DNA from: Schistosoma haematobium
Lineage: Eukaryota > Platyhelminthes > Trematoda > Strigeidida > Schistosomatidae
Direction of reading: 5' to 3'
DNA length: 64,000 nt
Assembly (NCBI RefSeq): GCF_000699445.3
Contig: NC_067195.1
Coordinates: 86,748,569 to 86,812,568, forward strand
The notes under the pieces were generated by a model that was not told the DNA's origin, made no database searches, and was given only the letters and a program-made list of their open reading frames with translations. Positions 12,563 to 24,944 of the stretch are shown here, in pieces. Position 1 is the stretch's first letter. Each line of letters opens with the position of its first letter. The position numbers and the translations under genes were made by a program.

Positions 12563-13741
12563 ATGAGTAATAGTCACATGGGAATGAAAATGTTGAGATC
12601 AATGAAAAGTGGATGATATTCATTATGAATGTGGTCTGCATATAACTAGTAAGCACATCATACATATCAATTTAAGCCATACAAGTGGAATGTGTGAAGT
12701 CTTCAATACCATTACAGAAACTCATCCGCATCACCATCACCATCACCATCACCATCAGAATCAGTATCCCATGAGAGAATCTCAACACAATTTACACTCA
12801 ACAAAACACAATTCAATAAATAAGCTGATTATGAATTATTCTATTTTGTAACAAGTTTCTTCTATGTATATAATTAGATCAGATGAATTGTTGACAAATT
12901 ATCATTGATTTATCCAATGAATAAAGAAATGATTACGCAATCGAATTCTTAATCTCCAACGTTCAAATAATAACAATACTAGACTATTTAAAGAATATGA
13001 AAGGGGAGAATAGGAACACAATCAATGAATTCGATTAGTGAATTGGTCACGTGATTTAATTATAGATTATCAGTTGAAGGCTTAATTCGATCTCGATTGA
13101 GTCCAATATATATATTTATTTATTTTAATATATTTGATGAGAATAGATTAAGATGTACATGTGTTTGTGTTTGTGTATGTGTGTGTATATGTGAGTGTGT
13201 GTGTATGTATGTGTGTATAGAGTGAGGTTGAGAAGTGTTCAGTTCATTACGAATCAGTTTCCAATTCAGATATAACCAGTGTAAATGGATCATACAATTA
13301 ACAAGAAGAATTTTCCAATCAAGTCTATCTGAATGTTAATATCAGGTTACATATTGACGAGTTGTCAATATAACAATGAAGCGATTAGTTCGTTGTTATG
13401 ATAATATCCCTGTTAAACACTATTCGTAATTAAACTCAACTGGTGTTGTTTTATGTGTATATTCCGATTGTTATTTAGGACTGTAATTGTTCAGTTTCAT
13501 GTTGGCATATGTGCAGAGTAGTGGGTTCGAGTTCCGGAGTGAACATCAACTAACTCTAGGATGCAGGTATATTCAGTTGACGAGTCTCGAATAGGATTAA
13601 ACGCGCATCTTGGATTTCACTACTAACCACTATCTATCTTTGTTTGATATTCGCAATTGTTTATCTCTACGAACTCTAACAGTCCATTCAATAATTAAAG
13701 GTTATTGTTTAAGAATCATTAGAGACAAATTAACAATTTCT
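12563..13741 (+). repeat. 1,179-bp duplicated segment, copy A (inverted partner at 27904-29082)
   Basis: Base n here pairs with base 41645-n in copy B across the whole length, with no net insertion or deletion. One substitution was noticed, near 13074 versus 28571. Contents: a CAT repeat (12729-12754) inside a non-conserved open frame, a GT-rich run (13150-13220) and a family 1 head-to-head trace (about 13440-13665). The edges are sharp, but no terminal repeat or target duplication was found. Confidence 0.9.
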
Positions 13742-13935
13742 TATATATATTACATTCTAATATTTGATGAGAATAGATTAGGATGAACATGTGTTTGTTT
13801 TTGTGTGTGAGGTTGAGAAGCATATTCATCACTAATCTGTTTCCAATTCACTTATAAACTGATTACAGTCATTATTAGCCAAATTTATCTAGTGTAAATT
13901 GATCCTATAATAAAGAATTAGAATTACCTAAGTAA
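13742..13935 (+). repeat. Partial tandem copy of part of segment A
   Basis: Text from TATTTGATGAGAATAGATTA through GGTTGAGAAG, TTTCCAATTCA and a GTGTAAATTGATC block repeats, with changes, the part of segment A at about 13129-13300. This piece is absent next to copy B. A related trace occurs near 22500-22610, so it is a dispersed repeat of unknown type. Confidence 0.55.
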
Positions 13936-14019
13936 GGTTATTTCCATACTACTAATTTTCGTCATCATCTTTAGGTTTCATTTTAAATTCATCGAATATT
14001 TATCAAACGAACGATTAAT

Positions 14020-14200
14020 TGACATGGTGGAGAAGATTTGTAACTTAGGTGGATGACTTTGGTAGAGTTTTGTTCTCTGTGCTGGATGGTTTGGTCGTTA
14101 AGCTTCTACCTGAAGTTTGTGCTGATGATATCGTTCAGAAGAACGATGAAAGCTTTACGATCAAACCATCCAGCTCAGAGAACAAAACTCATGAAGAATG
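14020..14200. repeat. Repeat Y, fold-back copy
   Basis: Left half reads GGTGGAGAAGATTTGTAAC and TTTTGTTCTCTGTGCTGGATGG. Right half holds the inverted text CCATCCAGCTCAGAGAACAAAA. The arms enclose about 80 bp that include CTGATGATATCGTTC and GATGAAAG. A second, longer inverted pair lies at 16455-16790. Not identified; a link to Penelope-like element ends is only a guess. Confidence 0.55.
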
Positions 14201-14235
14201 ATTAATTAGTTAATATTATTCTATCCTTGTCGCAC

Positions 14236-14405
14236 ACTTACTTACTTAGACCTATTATCTCTCATGGAGGACCGTAGGCCTCCCTTCAGCACTCTCTATC
14301 CAACCCTGTCCTGGGCAATCTTTTTAAGGTCTTTCCAGTTACTATTTATCCTTTTCATATCTGATTCCAATTCCCGAAGTAGTGCCTTCTTCGGCCTTCC
14401 TTTCT
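14236..14405 (-). mobile_element. RTE-1 3' end fragment
   Basis: Short minus-strand copy of the RTE-1 C-terminus with tail at 14236-14248. It is 5'-truncated after about 150 bp. Confidence 0.7.
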
Positions 14406-16299
14406 TGTCATCTAATATTCAAATTTGTTTTACTCCTTCTAACTCTATTTATTCTCATAATAATAATAATTGAAGGTTGTGAATATAACGTTGGCTAAGT
14501 GAATTACCAATTCAACAGGTGGATCTAATTTAATTGAATGAACTAATTAGATATGATTACATAAAAAAGTAATATGTTAATCACATTGTTTAAATAAGAA
14601 CAATCCATGTTGTGTGATAAATGCTTGTCTTATTAAAGACTCATTTAATGAAATGAAATCGAGTTTCAATGGTTTCTTCATGCATTCATTATTCATTAAA
14701 ATCAACTTGTATTGATTGGATGATCTGTGTATTACTACACCTTATAGACTGTCGATTCACATAGGTATTCTTCCAGTTGTCCTTACAAACTATACTTTGA
14801 AATTGATTGATTTGAGGTAATCAGTAGGAAGTTCTGTTTGATCTAAGTTTTATGCTAGTTGGTAATTACATACAAAGGGTATCTAGTCTTTTGAGTAGAA
14901 CCGAATGCTCATTGTGAGTACTTTTCAGGAGACATTGTCGTCAGGAAATATTAACGCTGAGTTAGTTTGACCATGACGTTTCTTCTCCATTTAAGGATTT
15001 ATATGACTTTTTTCTTGAAGAGTGGTTATAACATAGATGGTTCTTTCTGTGGTTGCGACGAAAGTCTATTGGTTCATCGAGGTTCAAATAAAGGAGCCTT
15101 AGTAACGAAATGTATGGTTGTAAAGTGTTAAGGATTAAATAGGATATTTTGATTCAACCATACTACGGAAACAAATGGGAAACGTTAACAGTCTGTTTTA
15201 TACGTACAAGCACAAAGATTCACTACAGTTCACTTACATTTATATGTGGGAGATGGATTCATTACGGTCTGTTGTGGATGGAGTAGACGGAAACTATACA
15301 ATCTGCCCTTAGTACAGTTTCGCTTTCCCACTATATTCGGAAACTTGTATCTAAACTAAAATTGCTGATGAGCTATCAATGAATGCACCGGTGGAGAACG
15401 CGCAGCTATCTTCCATACATGCTGTACATTTACATATCAGGGCTACATATATTCCATTGATGTACTCATAGGCGTCGATGTTTTCGCTTGCAAGTACAAG
15501 TTACATACATATATAGAGGGCATAGCTCAAGACCCATACACTCCATAGTATACATATAGGTAAAGATGCAACCACCTCAGGTCATAGCCTGGAGGTTTCA
15601 ATCACTAAATGAATACCAAGTGCTCAAACCAGCTTAAATATAAGTCGTTATATATGATACGCTCTTTCATGTTCATACTGTAAATAAGTAAGGTGTCGAC
15701 CCCTGCACACTGATTACGGCACAGTTTATGGTCCATACCCTGGCCCGCCCCTGCCAGACCTAGGGGTTCTATCTAGAGATAATCCAAACAGAGATCAAGC
15801 AGAAATTCTCTTTTTCTCACAACATCACATATGTATAAAATAACAATATACACCTTTCCCTATAATCCATATTATGACAGAATAGTGATTCTCTCAATCT
15901 CAATCCTGCCGTTTGCGTTACCTCATGGGGATAAAGTTCATCCACTTATCAGAGGACATTACGTGAAAGCTTATGTCGAGATTTATCTCACTTGTCGTCA
16001 TATGATAAGTACACAAGTACAAAATTATGAAGTTCTATGAAATAATAATAATTAGTATTAGTAAGAATAAAATTTACATTTTCATTTTAAATTAACAATA
16101 ACACATGACACTTAACACTTCCTTAATTATACAAAAATCAATCTATTTTTATCTACAATACAATGATGTACAGTTCTAGATATTTCCCTGAATTGAATTA
16201 GTTCATATCATGCTACTTATAAGTAGTAGTTGTTGTTATGCACAAAACATTTTCCGAGATATTTTCATTTAGGTGTTATCATTGAAAGTGTACAAAAGA
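14406..16299. other. Long gene-free stretch
   Basis: Nothing identifiable. A GC-richer island at about 15690-15770 (runs of CCC and a CCTGCCAGACC segment) stands out, and 15360-15640 has complex non-repetitive text. Neither has coding structure or a second copy here. Confidence 0.4.
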
Positions 16300-16452
16300 T
16301 TAAAGACTAATAGGTCCTGGGCTCGAATTTCGCGGGGGGCGAGATTGTGGATGCGTACTGCTGAGGAGTACTATACTAGGATGAAACGGCCGTCCAGTGG
16401 TTTCAGGTTATTTATGGTGGTCTAGCTTCAATTGACTCAATTCAACTCCTTC
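16300..16452 (+). mobile_element. Family 2 SINE, 5'-truncated
   Basis: Starts at the B box (GGTCCTGGGCTCGAATTTCG) and runs through the hammerhead and tail to GACTCAATTCAACTCC. A repeat Y inverted pair follows directly. Confidence 0.75.
16355..16400 (+). ncRNA. Hammerhead ribozyme, family 2
   Basis: CTGAGGA at 16361-16367 and GAAAC are intact. Stem III is the full palindrome ACGGCCGT, followed by the GTC cleavage position. Stem I pairs ACTG with CAGT. Stem II is weakened (GTAC against GGAT), so folding would be poorer than in the consensus. Confidence 0.6.
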
Positions 16453-16454
16453 TG

Positions 16455-16790
16455 ATAAAGGTTATTTTGATGGAGTTTTGTTCACTGAGCTGGATGGTTT
16501 GGTTGTGAAGTTTTCATCTTGATTCTGAACGACATCATCTGCATAAACTTCAGGTAGAAGTGAAGTGTTCGAATTTCTCAATATATGATTCACAGTTTGT
16601 CTTATAGACCTCATTGTTGATTGGTTCTTGTTGACCTTATTAACACTTCACTTCTATCTGAATTTTGTACTGATGATGTCATTCAGAATAAGGATGAAAG
16701 CTCCACAATCAAACCATCCAGCTCAAAGAACAAAACATCATCAAAAGGATCCACTTGAGCTAAAAATCTTCTCCACCATCAAAAAGGTTA
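16455..16790. repeat. Repeat Y, long inverted pair
   Basis: Arms at about 16470-16567 and 16638-16735 are inverted versions of each other (TGGATGGTTTGGTTGTG against the inverted CACAATCAAACCATCCA), with a roughly 70-bp spacer. The right arm continues into the element end GGATCCACTTGAGC...CTTCTCCACCATC. It could form a large hairpin RNA if transcribed. Confidence 0.55.
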
Positions 16791-17111
16791 TTCTTCATTT
16801 CTTGATTGAGCGTTCTGAAGAAACTGTGTACTTTCTGAAATGATTAGAACCATTAGCTTTTCGTTTAATTTACAATTAAACATAATTATTTGTATAGACC
16901 TTTAAATCACTTACTATTCTTCTGACAAAATTTATGCACATCAGTGGATAGGATCATTTATAATTCTGTGTAGTATTAAACAACTACTAACGAGCGATTA
17001 TGATGATGCTAGTTTCATTGCTTAAGTATATTTAAACATCATCTGTCTTAATCTTATTTTCTTTTAACTTAAGAAATGTATTTTAAAATTAGTTTCTAGT
17101 GTGTTCGGAAT

Positions 17112-17590
17112 TGGAGGCTGATACCAAAAGAATCAACATCAGCTGGAAACAACTGGAAAGTAGAGCGCATAACATAGTTGGTTTGAGAGTTCTGGTCGGC
17201 ATCCTCTGCTTGTAATGACTGTTCATATTGCATTTCAATTTATTCTCTGACTAATATAAGTTGATGGATGATTTAAAAGCAGAGATTATCCGAAAGTTAG
17301 TTACTTCTTTAAAGATTTAAAATTCGTATGAGTGTTTACATATAAACCATGAAATAGAAAACAAACTTCGTCTCTTTACCTAAAATAAAAGATATTTAGT
17401 AAGTACAGTAACTTCTCCTGGAGTCCCTCTGTGGCTACTGTCAGTCCCAAGCCCGGATAAGAGAGGAGGGTCGGGTGTGAGGTTATCGACATCATCCCGT
17501 AGGAAACTAACACTCTAAAATAACACTAACCAGAAGAAATAATTCAAATCATTTAAACTCTAACCTGGGAGTTAGGTCTTTAAGCAACTA
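17112..17590 (+). mobile_element. Two small RTE-1 pieces in plus orientation
   Basis: 17112-17215 encodes the extreme C-terminus (ADTKRIN...WKQLE...LVGILC). 17410-17590 matches the RTE-1 5' untranslated region (AAGCCCGG and CATCCCGTAG, ending at CTGGGAGTTAG). The 3' piece precedes the 5' piece, so these are separate insertions or a rearranged copy. Confidence 0.65.
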
Positions 17591-17744
17591 CAACATTTCA
17601 CTATGCTAACCTCTAATAATTGCAAACAACAATATTGAAATATAAATGCTTTAAACAGTTCATCATACTTCTCATTCATTTTTTCTTACTGGAAGGCGTT
17701 TATTAAGGTTGTTGAATTATATAATTTGCATCACAAATTAAACT

Positions 17745-17945
17745 TTGTTAAACAACCACTGAAAATCAGGAAGCACTAGATAGTTTTTTTGTCCTACTAT
17801 GAGACTCTTCTGTAGTGTGGATCTACAATCTCCATATATGTGGGATTGAATTCAGGACTCTCAGGTTTCATGATAAACGCCTAACCTTTAGACTACTGAG
17901 TTGGCACACAATTGTTTACATTTCTAACTTCAATCGATTCCGAAT
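17745..17945 (-). mobile_element. Family 2 SINE, degenerate
   Basis: Minus-strand tail (ACCACTGAAAATCAGG), worn hammerhead and tRNA-like head up to GACTACTGAGTTGGC. The core no longer matches CTGANGA. Confidence 0.65.
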
Positions 17946-18285
17946 ATTAATCGAGTCACCTAGACTGGTGGCCACATTGCAACATGATTGATAGCATTCG
18001 ACCTGCACTAATAAGGACTAGACAAGCATGACATTGATCACCACCCAGTGATCAATCAATTGTGATTACATCTCAGTCCTACAGGAGGTTAGTCACGGCT
18101 CGGATAGCTCAGTGGTAACGTCTCTGACTGTGAAGCTGGGTGACACGAGATCGAGTCCGCCAGGGAGCACTAGTTCCCTCAAGATTACAGGTACACCTTG
18201 CTGACGAGCGCCAAGTAGCACGAAACCCGGGTCCAGGGTTTCCTGTTGACTACCTCCAACCACCATCTAAAAGGTTAATCAGTAA
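17946..18285 (+). mobile_element. Family 3 hammerhead SINE, best copy
   Basis: Starts at GAGTCACCTAGACTGG. It continues through CACCCAGTGATCAATCAATTG, a tRNA-like head with A box GATAGCTCAGTGGTAACG near 18110 and B box GAGATCGAGTCC near 18147, then the hammerhead and CCTCCAACCACCATCT. The head differs from families 1 and 2, so the three families appear to derive from different tRNAs (inference). Confidence 0.8.
18190..18255 (+). ncRNA. Type I hammerhead ribozyme, family 3
   Basis: Core CTGACGA at 18201-18207, then a stem II of GCGC against GCAC with one mismatch, then GAAA. Stem III is the palindrome ACCCGGGT, followed by C at the cleavage position. Stem I pairs CCTTG with CAGGG, with one G-U pair. 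This is the most complete family 3 ribozyme in the window. Confidence 0.7.
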
Positions 18286-18334
18286 ATTATTGTGATAAAT
18301 CATTATTATTATTAAAACCATTTGACCTTTTAAA

Positions 18335-18537
18335 TTAACTTGGTGTTGTTTGCTTGTATCTTTCCATTGTTACTTAGGACTGTAATTAATCAGTCCCTTG
18401 TTGGCATATGTGCATACTGTGTGTATTGCCTTAATTCACAAGCATTATAAGTAAAAATGGATAGTGGTTAGCAGCGGAATTCAGGACACGCATTTCGTCA
18501 TATTTGAGACACGTCAGCTGGATGTACCTGCATTATT
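18335..18537 (-). mobile_element. Family 1 hammerhead SINE
   Basis: Minus copy with tail (GTGTTGTTTGCTTG... at the left), hammerhead at about 18470-18530 and truncation at TACCTGCATT. The core reads CTGACGT, so the essential A is lost. The right end meets the AAATA tail of a repeat X copy. Confidence 0.75.
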
Positions 18538-18652
18538 TATTTATTTATTTATTTATTTACACACATAAACATTGGTACAAGGAAGCATCAAATAGATATA
18601 CGCCGTAAAAATCATTCATTCAATTTGTGCGGGGGATGGGATACTACCCGGG
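18535..18652 (-). mobile_element. Repeat X, 3' part, split by RTE-1
   Basis: The ATTT-rich tail (AAATA on the minus strand) and the conserved TTGGTACAAGGA block are present. Text stops at GGGTGCCCAAACT and resumes on the far side of RTE-1 at 21887. Confidence 0.8.
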
Positions 18653-18664
18653 TGCCCAAACTAA

Positions 18665-21600
18665 CTTACTTACTTACTTACTTACGCCTGTTACTCCTCG
18701 TGAAGGAGCATAGGCCGCTAACCAGAATTCTCCATCCAACCCTGTCTTGGGCAATCCTTTCTAGCTCCGTCCAGTTGTAATTCATCCTTTTCATATCTGC
18801 TTCTATTATCCGACGCAATGTGTTCTTTGGCCTTCCTCTTTTTCGCTTCCCTTCAGGACTCCAAGTTAGGGCTTGCTTCGTGATGCAGTTTGACGATTTG
18901 CGTAATGTATGTCCTATCCATTTCCATCGTCTTTTCCTAATTTCTTCTTCAGCTGGAAGTTGGTTTGTTCTCTCCCACAGAAGGCTGTTGCTGATGGTAT
19001 CCGGCCAATCGATGTTGAGTATCTTGCGAAGACAGCTATTTATAAATACTTGTACTTTCTTGATTGTGGTTGTTGTAGTTCTCCAAGTTTCAGCTCCATA
19101 CAGTAGAACTGCCTTGACGTTCGTATTGAAGATTCTCACTTTGATATTGGTTGAAAGTTGTTTTGAGTTCCATATGTTCTTCAATTGTAGGAATGCGACC
19201 CTTGCTTTGCCGATCCTCGCCTTTACGTCTGCATCGGATCCTCCTTGTTCATCGATGATGCTTCCCAGGTATGTGAAGGACTCTACATCTTCCAGAGTTT
19301 CGCCATCAAGAGTGATTGGATTGCTGTTTTCCGCTTTGAATTTGAGGACCTTAGTTTTCCCTTTGTGTATGCTGAGGCCTACTGATGCAGAGACTGCTGC
19401 TACACTGGCTGTCTTCATCTGCATCTGTTCGTGTGTACGTGATAGGAGGGCTAGGTCATCTGCGAAGTCCAAATCGTCTAATTGGTTCTGAGCTGTCCAT
19501 TGTATTCCGTGTTTTCCTTCAGATGTTGAGGTCTTCATAATCCAGTCGACCACCAGAAGAAAGAGGAAGGGAGAGAGTAAACAGCCTTGTCTGACTCCGG
19601 TCCTTACTTGGAATGCATCTGTCAGCTGTCCTCCATGCACTACTTTGCACTGTAGTCCGTCGTATGAGTTCCGGATAATATTGACAATCTTCTCAGGAAC
19701 TCCTTAGTGTCGAAGAAGTTTCCATAATGTCCTCCTATCTACACTGTCGAATGCCTTTTCATAATCAATGAAGTTGATGTATAGTGACGAGTTCCACTCA
19801 ACTGATTGTTCGACGATGATCCGTAGTGTTGCAATTTGGTCTGTGCACGACCGATCCTTACGGAATCCAGCTTGTTGATCTCGAAGTTGGGCGTCTACCG
19901 CATCCTTCATCCGGTTCAGCAACACCCTGTTGAAGACTTTCCCTGGTATTGACAGTAGTGTTATGCCTCTGTAGTTTTCACATTTGCTCAGATCTCCTTT
20001 CTTTGGAATCTTGACGAGGTGTCCTTCTTTCCAGTCCATCGGCACTTGTTCCTCCTCCCAAATCTTTTTGAATAGAAGATAAAGCATGCTTGTGGTTGTT
20101 TCGATGTCTGATTTCAGTGCTTCAGCTGGTATGTTGTCGGGTCCCGCTGCTTTCCCGTTCTTGATTTGTCTGACGGCCATTCTAATTTCTTCCGTAGTTG
20201 GTGGATTGACATCTATAGGAAGATCTATGTGTGTTGCTTCGATGTCTGGCGGATTCATTGGAGCCGGCCTATTCAGGAGTTCCTCGAAGTATTCTACCCA
20301 TCTGTTACGCTGTTGTTGAATTTCGGTGATTGACTTGCCTTCTTTGTCTTTGACCGGCCTCTCTGGTTTACTGTATTTCCCTGATAGTTTCTTCGTTGTA
20401 TCGTAAAGCTGTTTCATATTTCCTTCTCTAGCAGCTTTTTCTGCCGTCGTTGCTAGTTCTTCCACGTATTTCTTCTTGTCGGCTCTAATGCTCCTCTTCA
20501 CTTGTTTGTTTGCTTCTATGTATTCAGCTTGTGCTTGGACTTTCTCTGCTCGTGTTCGGCTGTTGTTAATTGCTGTCTGCTTGTTCTTCCTTTCTTTGAT
20601 CTTGTCCAGTGTTTCTGTAGAGATTCATTCCTTATGATGGTATTTCTTTAGACCCAGAACCTCTTGACACGTTGAAGTTAATGCTTCCTTGATGCCTTTC
20701 CAGTTGTCCTCCATAGTAGTTTCTTCTTCTTTCAGTAGATCTCGTAAGGCTTGGAACCTGTTGTTGAGAGCTATCTTGAATTCATTGAGTTTGACAGTAT
20801 CTCGAAGGAAGGCTGTATTGAACCTTTGTAGTGCTGTTTGTCCACTTGTCCAGTTCTTTTTTAGCTTCAGTTTTAAATTGGCTACAACTTGGTGGTGATC
20901 TGAAGCTACGTCAGCACCTCTCCTGGTTCTCACATCTTCCATTGTCCTTCAGAATTTTTTGTTGATGCAAATATGATCTATCTGGTTCTATGTAGTGTGG
21001 TCCAGTGAGATCCATGTAGCCTTGTGTATACGCTTGTGTGGAAATATTGTGCCTCCTATGACTAATTTGTTGAATGCACACAAATTTGCAAATCTTTCTC
21101 CATTTTCGTTTCTTTCTCCCAGTCCATGTCGTCCCATAATATCTTCATATCCAGTGTTGTCTATTCCGACTTTGGCACTTAGATCTCCCATTAGAATGGT
21201 GAGGTCCTTTCTTGGGCATTTCTCTATCACTGACTGCAGCCGCTCGTAGAATTGATCTTTAATGTCGTCGTTGCTATCATTGGTGGGTGCATAACATTGG
21301 ATAATATTCATTAAGATCCCCTCCTTCTTTGTTTTGAATGATGCTTTGATGATTCTGGATCCGTGGGATTCCCATCCTACAAGTGCATCTCGTGCTACTT
21401 TGGACAGCATAAGAGCGACTCCCTGAGTGTGTGGAGCATTGTCCTCTTCGTGACCGGAGTATAGCAGCATCTCTCCCGTAGCTAGCCTTTTCTGTCCAGC
21501 TTGGGTCCAGTGGGTTTCGCTGATTCCCAGTACTGCTAAGTTGTATCTCCTCATTTCCATTGATATTTGACTGGTCTTCCCGGTTTCCCACATTGTTCTA

Positions 21601-21886
21601 ACGTTCCATGTACCTATAAAAATTTTTGCTCTGGTTGTTAGAAGGGGCATCGGCCTCGTGGCTTCCGAAGGAACTCGGCTTTCACCATGAAGCGTCATAA
21701 TTCTTGTAAATGAAGACCTTCTAACTCCCAGGGCAGAGTTAAAATGGTTTGGATTATTTTTTCTGGTAAGCGTTTTTTTAGCGAGTTAGTTTTCTACGGG
21801 ATGGGGACGCTAACCCCATGCCCAACCCTCCTCCTTTACCCGGGCTTGGGACCGGCGGCAACCCTATAAGAGCTACAGGCGGAGTT
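18665..21886 (-). mobile_element. Essentially full-length RTE-1 non-LTR retrotransposon
   Basis: About 3,222 bp, flanked by the target duplication TGCCCAAACTAA at 18653-18664 and 21887-21898. Structure on the minus strand: a 188-nt 5' leader (21886-21699), one long reading frame (21698-18678), and a (TAAG)n tail immediately after. The 5' edge ...CTCCGCCTGTAGC is shared with the copy ending at 30983, which supports this being the true element start. It inserted into repeat X, whose two parts rejoin when one duplication copy is removed. It is inactivated by nonsense codons. Confidence 0.9.
18678..21698 (-). pseudogene. RTE-1 endonuclease and reverse transcriptase polyprotein, nonsense-inactivated
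   Basis: A 1,006-codon frame broken by four stops in the same frame: TAG at 20990-20988 (codon 237), TGA at 20951-20949 (250), TGA at 20627-20625 (358) and TAA at 19706-19704 (665). There are no frameshifts. The N-terminal part is an exonuclease-endonuclease-phosphatase type target-nicking nuclease: TWNVRT at 30-35, GISETHW at 58-64, GDLSA at 171-175 (the usual GDFN asparagine is serine here) and SDHH at 266-269. The reverse transcriptase follows: FIDYEKAFD with catalytic Asp 645, [17 protein letters not shown] at 745-748, then YGAETWR and RKRGRPKNT. In a live element this protein would nick the target and copy its RNA there. Its stop codon lies in the TAAG tail. Confidence 0.9.
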
Positions 21887-22312
21887 TGCCCAAACTAAAG
21901 CAAGTGGAAATCTAAGAAGGCTGCACCTCGATCCTTTGACCTAAAGGTCTAATTCACAACTCGGTAGAGCAACGTAAGCAGATACCTTCTCATGGTAGCC
22001 GGTGATCAATAATAGGTTCATACTCCATTTGTTCCCTCAAGATCCCGAATCTCGTATGCTCCATTAGTTTTGAATCGGGGTTTTTCAACTCCATTGGGTG
22101 GACTCTCTGTGTCCACCAATCCGGCTAAAACGCCGGACACTTGCTTTTCGTCCTCTCAATTTCGTAAAAAAAAACATCCCCACCACAAGAAGGCAGTGAG
22201 TAGGACTTCCATGGCAGTGATTGTATGCAACTGACCATGTGGGAGCATTTGGCGAGAGAGATAGAGAGCTGACTTTCTCCACTTTCAGCAACACCAGGGC
22301 ATTCGGGGGGCG
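21887..22312 (-). mobile_element. Repeat X, 5' part, split by RTE-1
   Basis: Continues the copy begun at 18535 and ends at the family's common 5' edge (...CAGGGCATTCGGGGGG near 22308). Internal landmarks GTGGACTCTCTGTGTCCAC and CACTGCCTTCT-like text are present on the minus strand. Confidence 0.8.
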
Positions 22313-22944
22313 TTTACAAGTCTCATCATTGACAACATTATATAATGATAAAGTAATATATTGATTAACATAATGAAACATTTAATTCGATCAATTACTT
22401 GATCATTCCATGTGATAGTTACAAATTATTGACTTTAAACCGCCTAGATACCACATTACAAAGATTGTAAATAAAGAACAAATATGTAGATATATTTCTT
22501 AATTAGTTCCCAAGTTCATTTATATAAGCTAACTATTATTGACTAAATCTATCTAATGTAAACTGATCATACAATTAACAACCAACCAACCAAACAAACA
22601 AACAACAAGGATCTTACAATTCAATTGTATCTGAATAATAATGTCAGATTTCATTCTTTTCTGGGTCTATTTTTTTCGTTTAAATGGTTTGTTTATTATA
22701 AGAATATCCTTGTTCCAAGATTATTTGTAGTTATCCTATTCCTAATAATAGTAACCATGCTTAGAATAATTAAACGGTAACTGTTTCTAGATCTACTGAG
22801 GCATGAAATCAGTATTCTTTATTATTATTATTATTCGATCTTTAATAGAATTAACAACAAAACAAAACAGTATCAGATGAAATAGAATCCGATCTCATAT
22901 GAACAAGATAATCTGATATGTTGGAGCATAAAACAAGGTAACAG
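22313..22944. other. AT-rich, no gene recognised
   Basis: Contains a trace of the dispersed repeat also seen at 13742-13935 (near 22500-22610) and short CAAA and TTA runs. Confidence 0.45.
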
Positions 22945-23055
22945 GTTGATTGTATCACTGCTGAAGAGTCCCATATTAGGACGAAACGTCCATCCAGTGC
23001 TTCCAGGTTTTCCATGCTAGTCTAGCTTCACATATGACTCATGATTTCAACCAGT
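22945..23055 (+). mobile_element. Family 2 SINE, short 3' copy
   Basis: Only the hammerhead and the tail (to CATGATTTCAACC) remain. The 5' truncation lies just before stem I. Confidence 0.75.
22956..23000 (+). ncRNA. Hammerhead ribozyme, family 2
   Basis: CTGAAGA (22961-22967), GTCC/GGAC stem II, GAAA, a NUH-compatible ATC cleavage site, and perfect stem I CACTG/CAGTG. Stem III has drifted to ACGTCCAT, which pairs poorly. Confidence 0.6.
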
Positions 23056-23472
23056 GAAATTTTTGTTTTTGCTTAGGAGTGATCAGTTACATCATTGTTA
23101 GAGATTTATGTATTGGAGTAAAAATTTAGCTCAAGTTATTGTTTTCCTTATTCTGTATTTATTTAAATAAGTTTTAAAATCTATATAGTAACTATATAGA
23201 GTAATCTGCGTATGTTTTACACCTTTAAGACAGTTGAGTTATTCTTATAAATGAAAACAGTATTTGTAAATTCCTTCGGAATTGTTTTATGTAGGATTGA
23301 TGATACAATTAAGGTTAATATAGTTTATAAAGAATTAGTTCGTAACACATAATGATATGACTATGATATCATTATAGCTGCTTGAATTATTATGGTACAA
23401 GTCATGAATGTTCAGCACTTGTTTCCTTCCTTCTTGATTCCTTACTTCCTTGCTTCCTTCCTTCCTTCCTTC

Positions 23473-24690
<1,218 letters not shown>

Positions 24691-24944
24691 ACGCTGTGTA
24701 ATTCATTAGACAATTAGAAACTGATAATTAATGTTAAGAGTTATGATGTCACTTGCTGCTAGACTCTTAAGTGGCATGAAACCTGGATTATAGCATTCAC
24801 TTGAATTAACTTTAATCATTAAACATACAGATATAATTCACGAATTTTCTGATCACTTAGATTAGTGATCACTTTTAACTTGGTTGTTAGGATTCAATGA
24901 ACACTGAGAAATAGACAAAACCATCATTACTTATTACTTAAGAT

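Noticed and set aside
12609..12851. 80-codon open frame with a His run, present identically at 28794-29036 on the other strand
   Set aside because: Its duplication is explained by the 1,179-bp inverted segment. The His run comes from a CAT repeat and there is no splice, domain or codon support.
14130..14165. CTGATGATATCGTTC...GAACGATGAAAG in repeat Y looked like another hammerhead
   Set aside because: CTGATGA and GAAA flank a good hairpin, but no UH cleavage site with a pairing stem III follows and stem I partners are missing. The other repeat Y copy does not restore them.
18820..19491. 223-codon plus-strand open frame, and similar plus frames at 3233-3979, 27013-27432 and 52512-52925
   Set aside because: Antisense shadows of the RTE-1 reverse transcriptase, recurring wherever that element lies on the minus strand.
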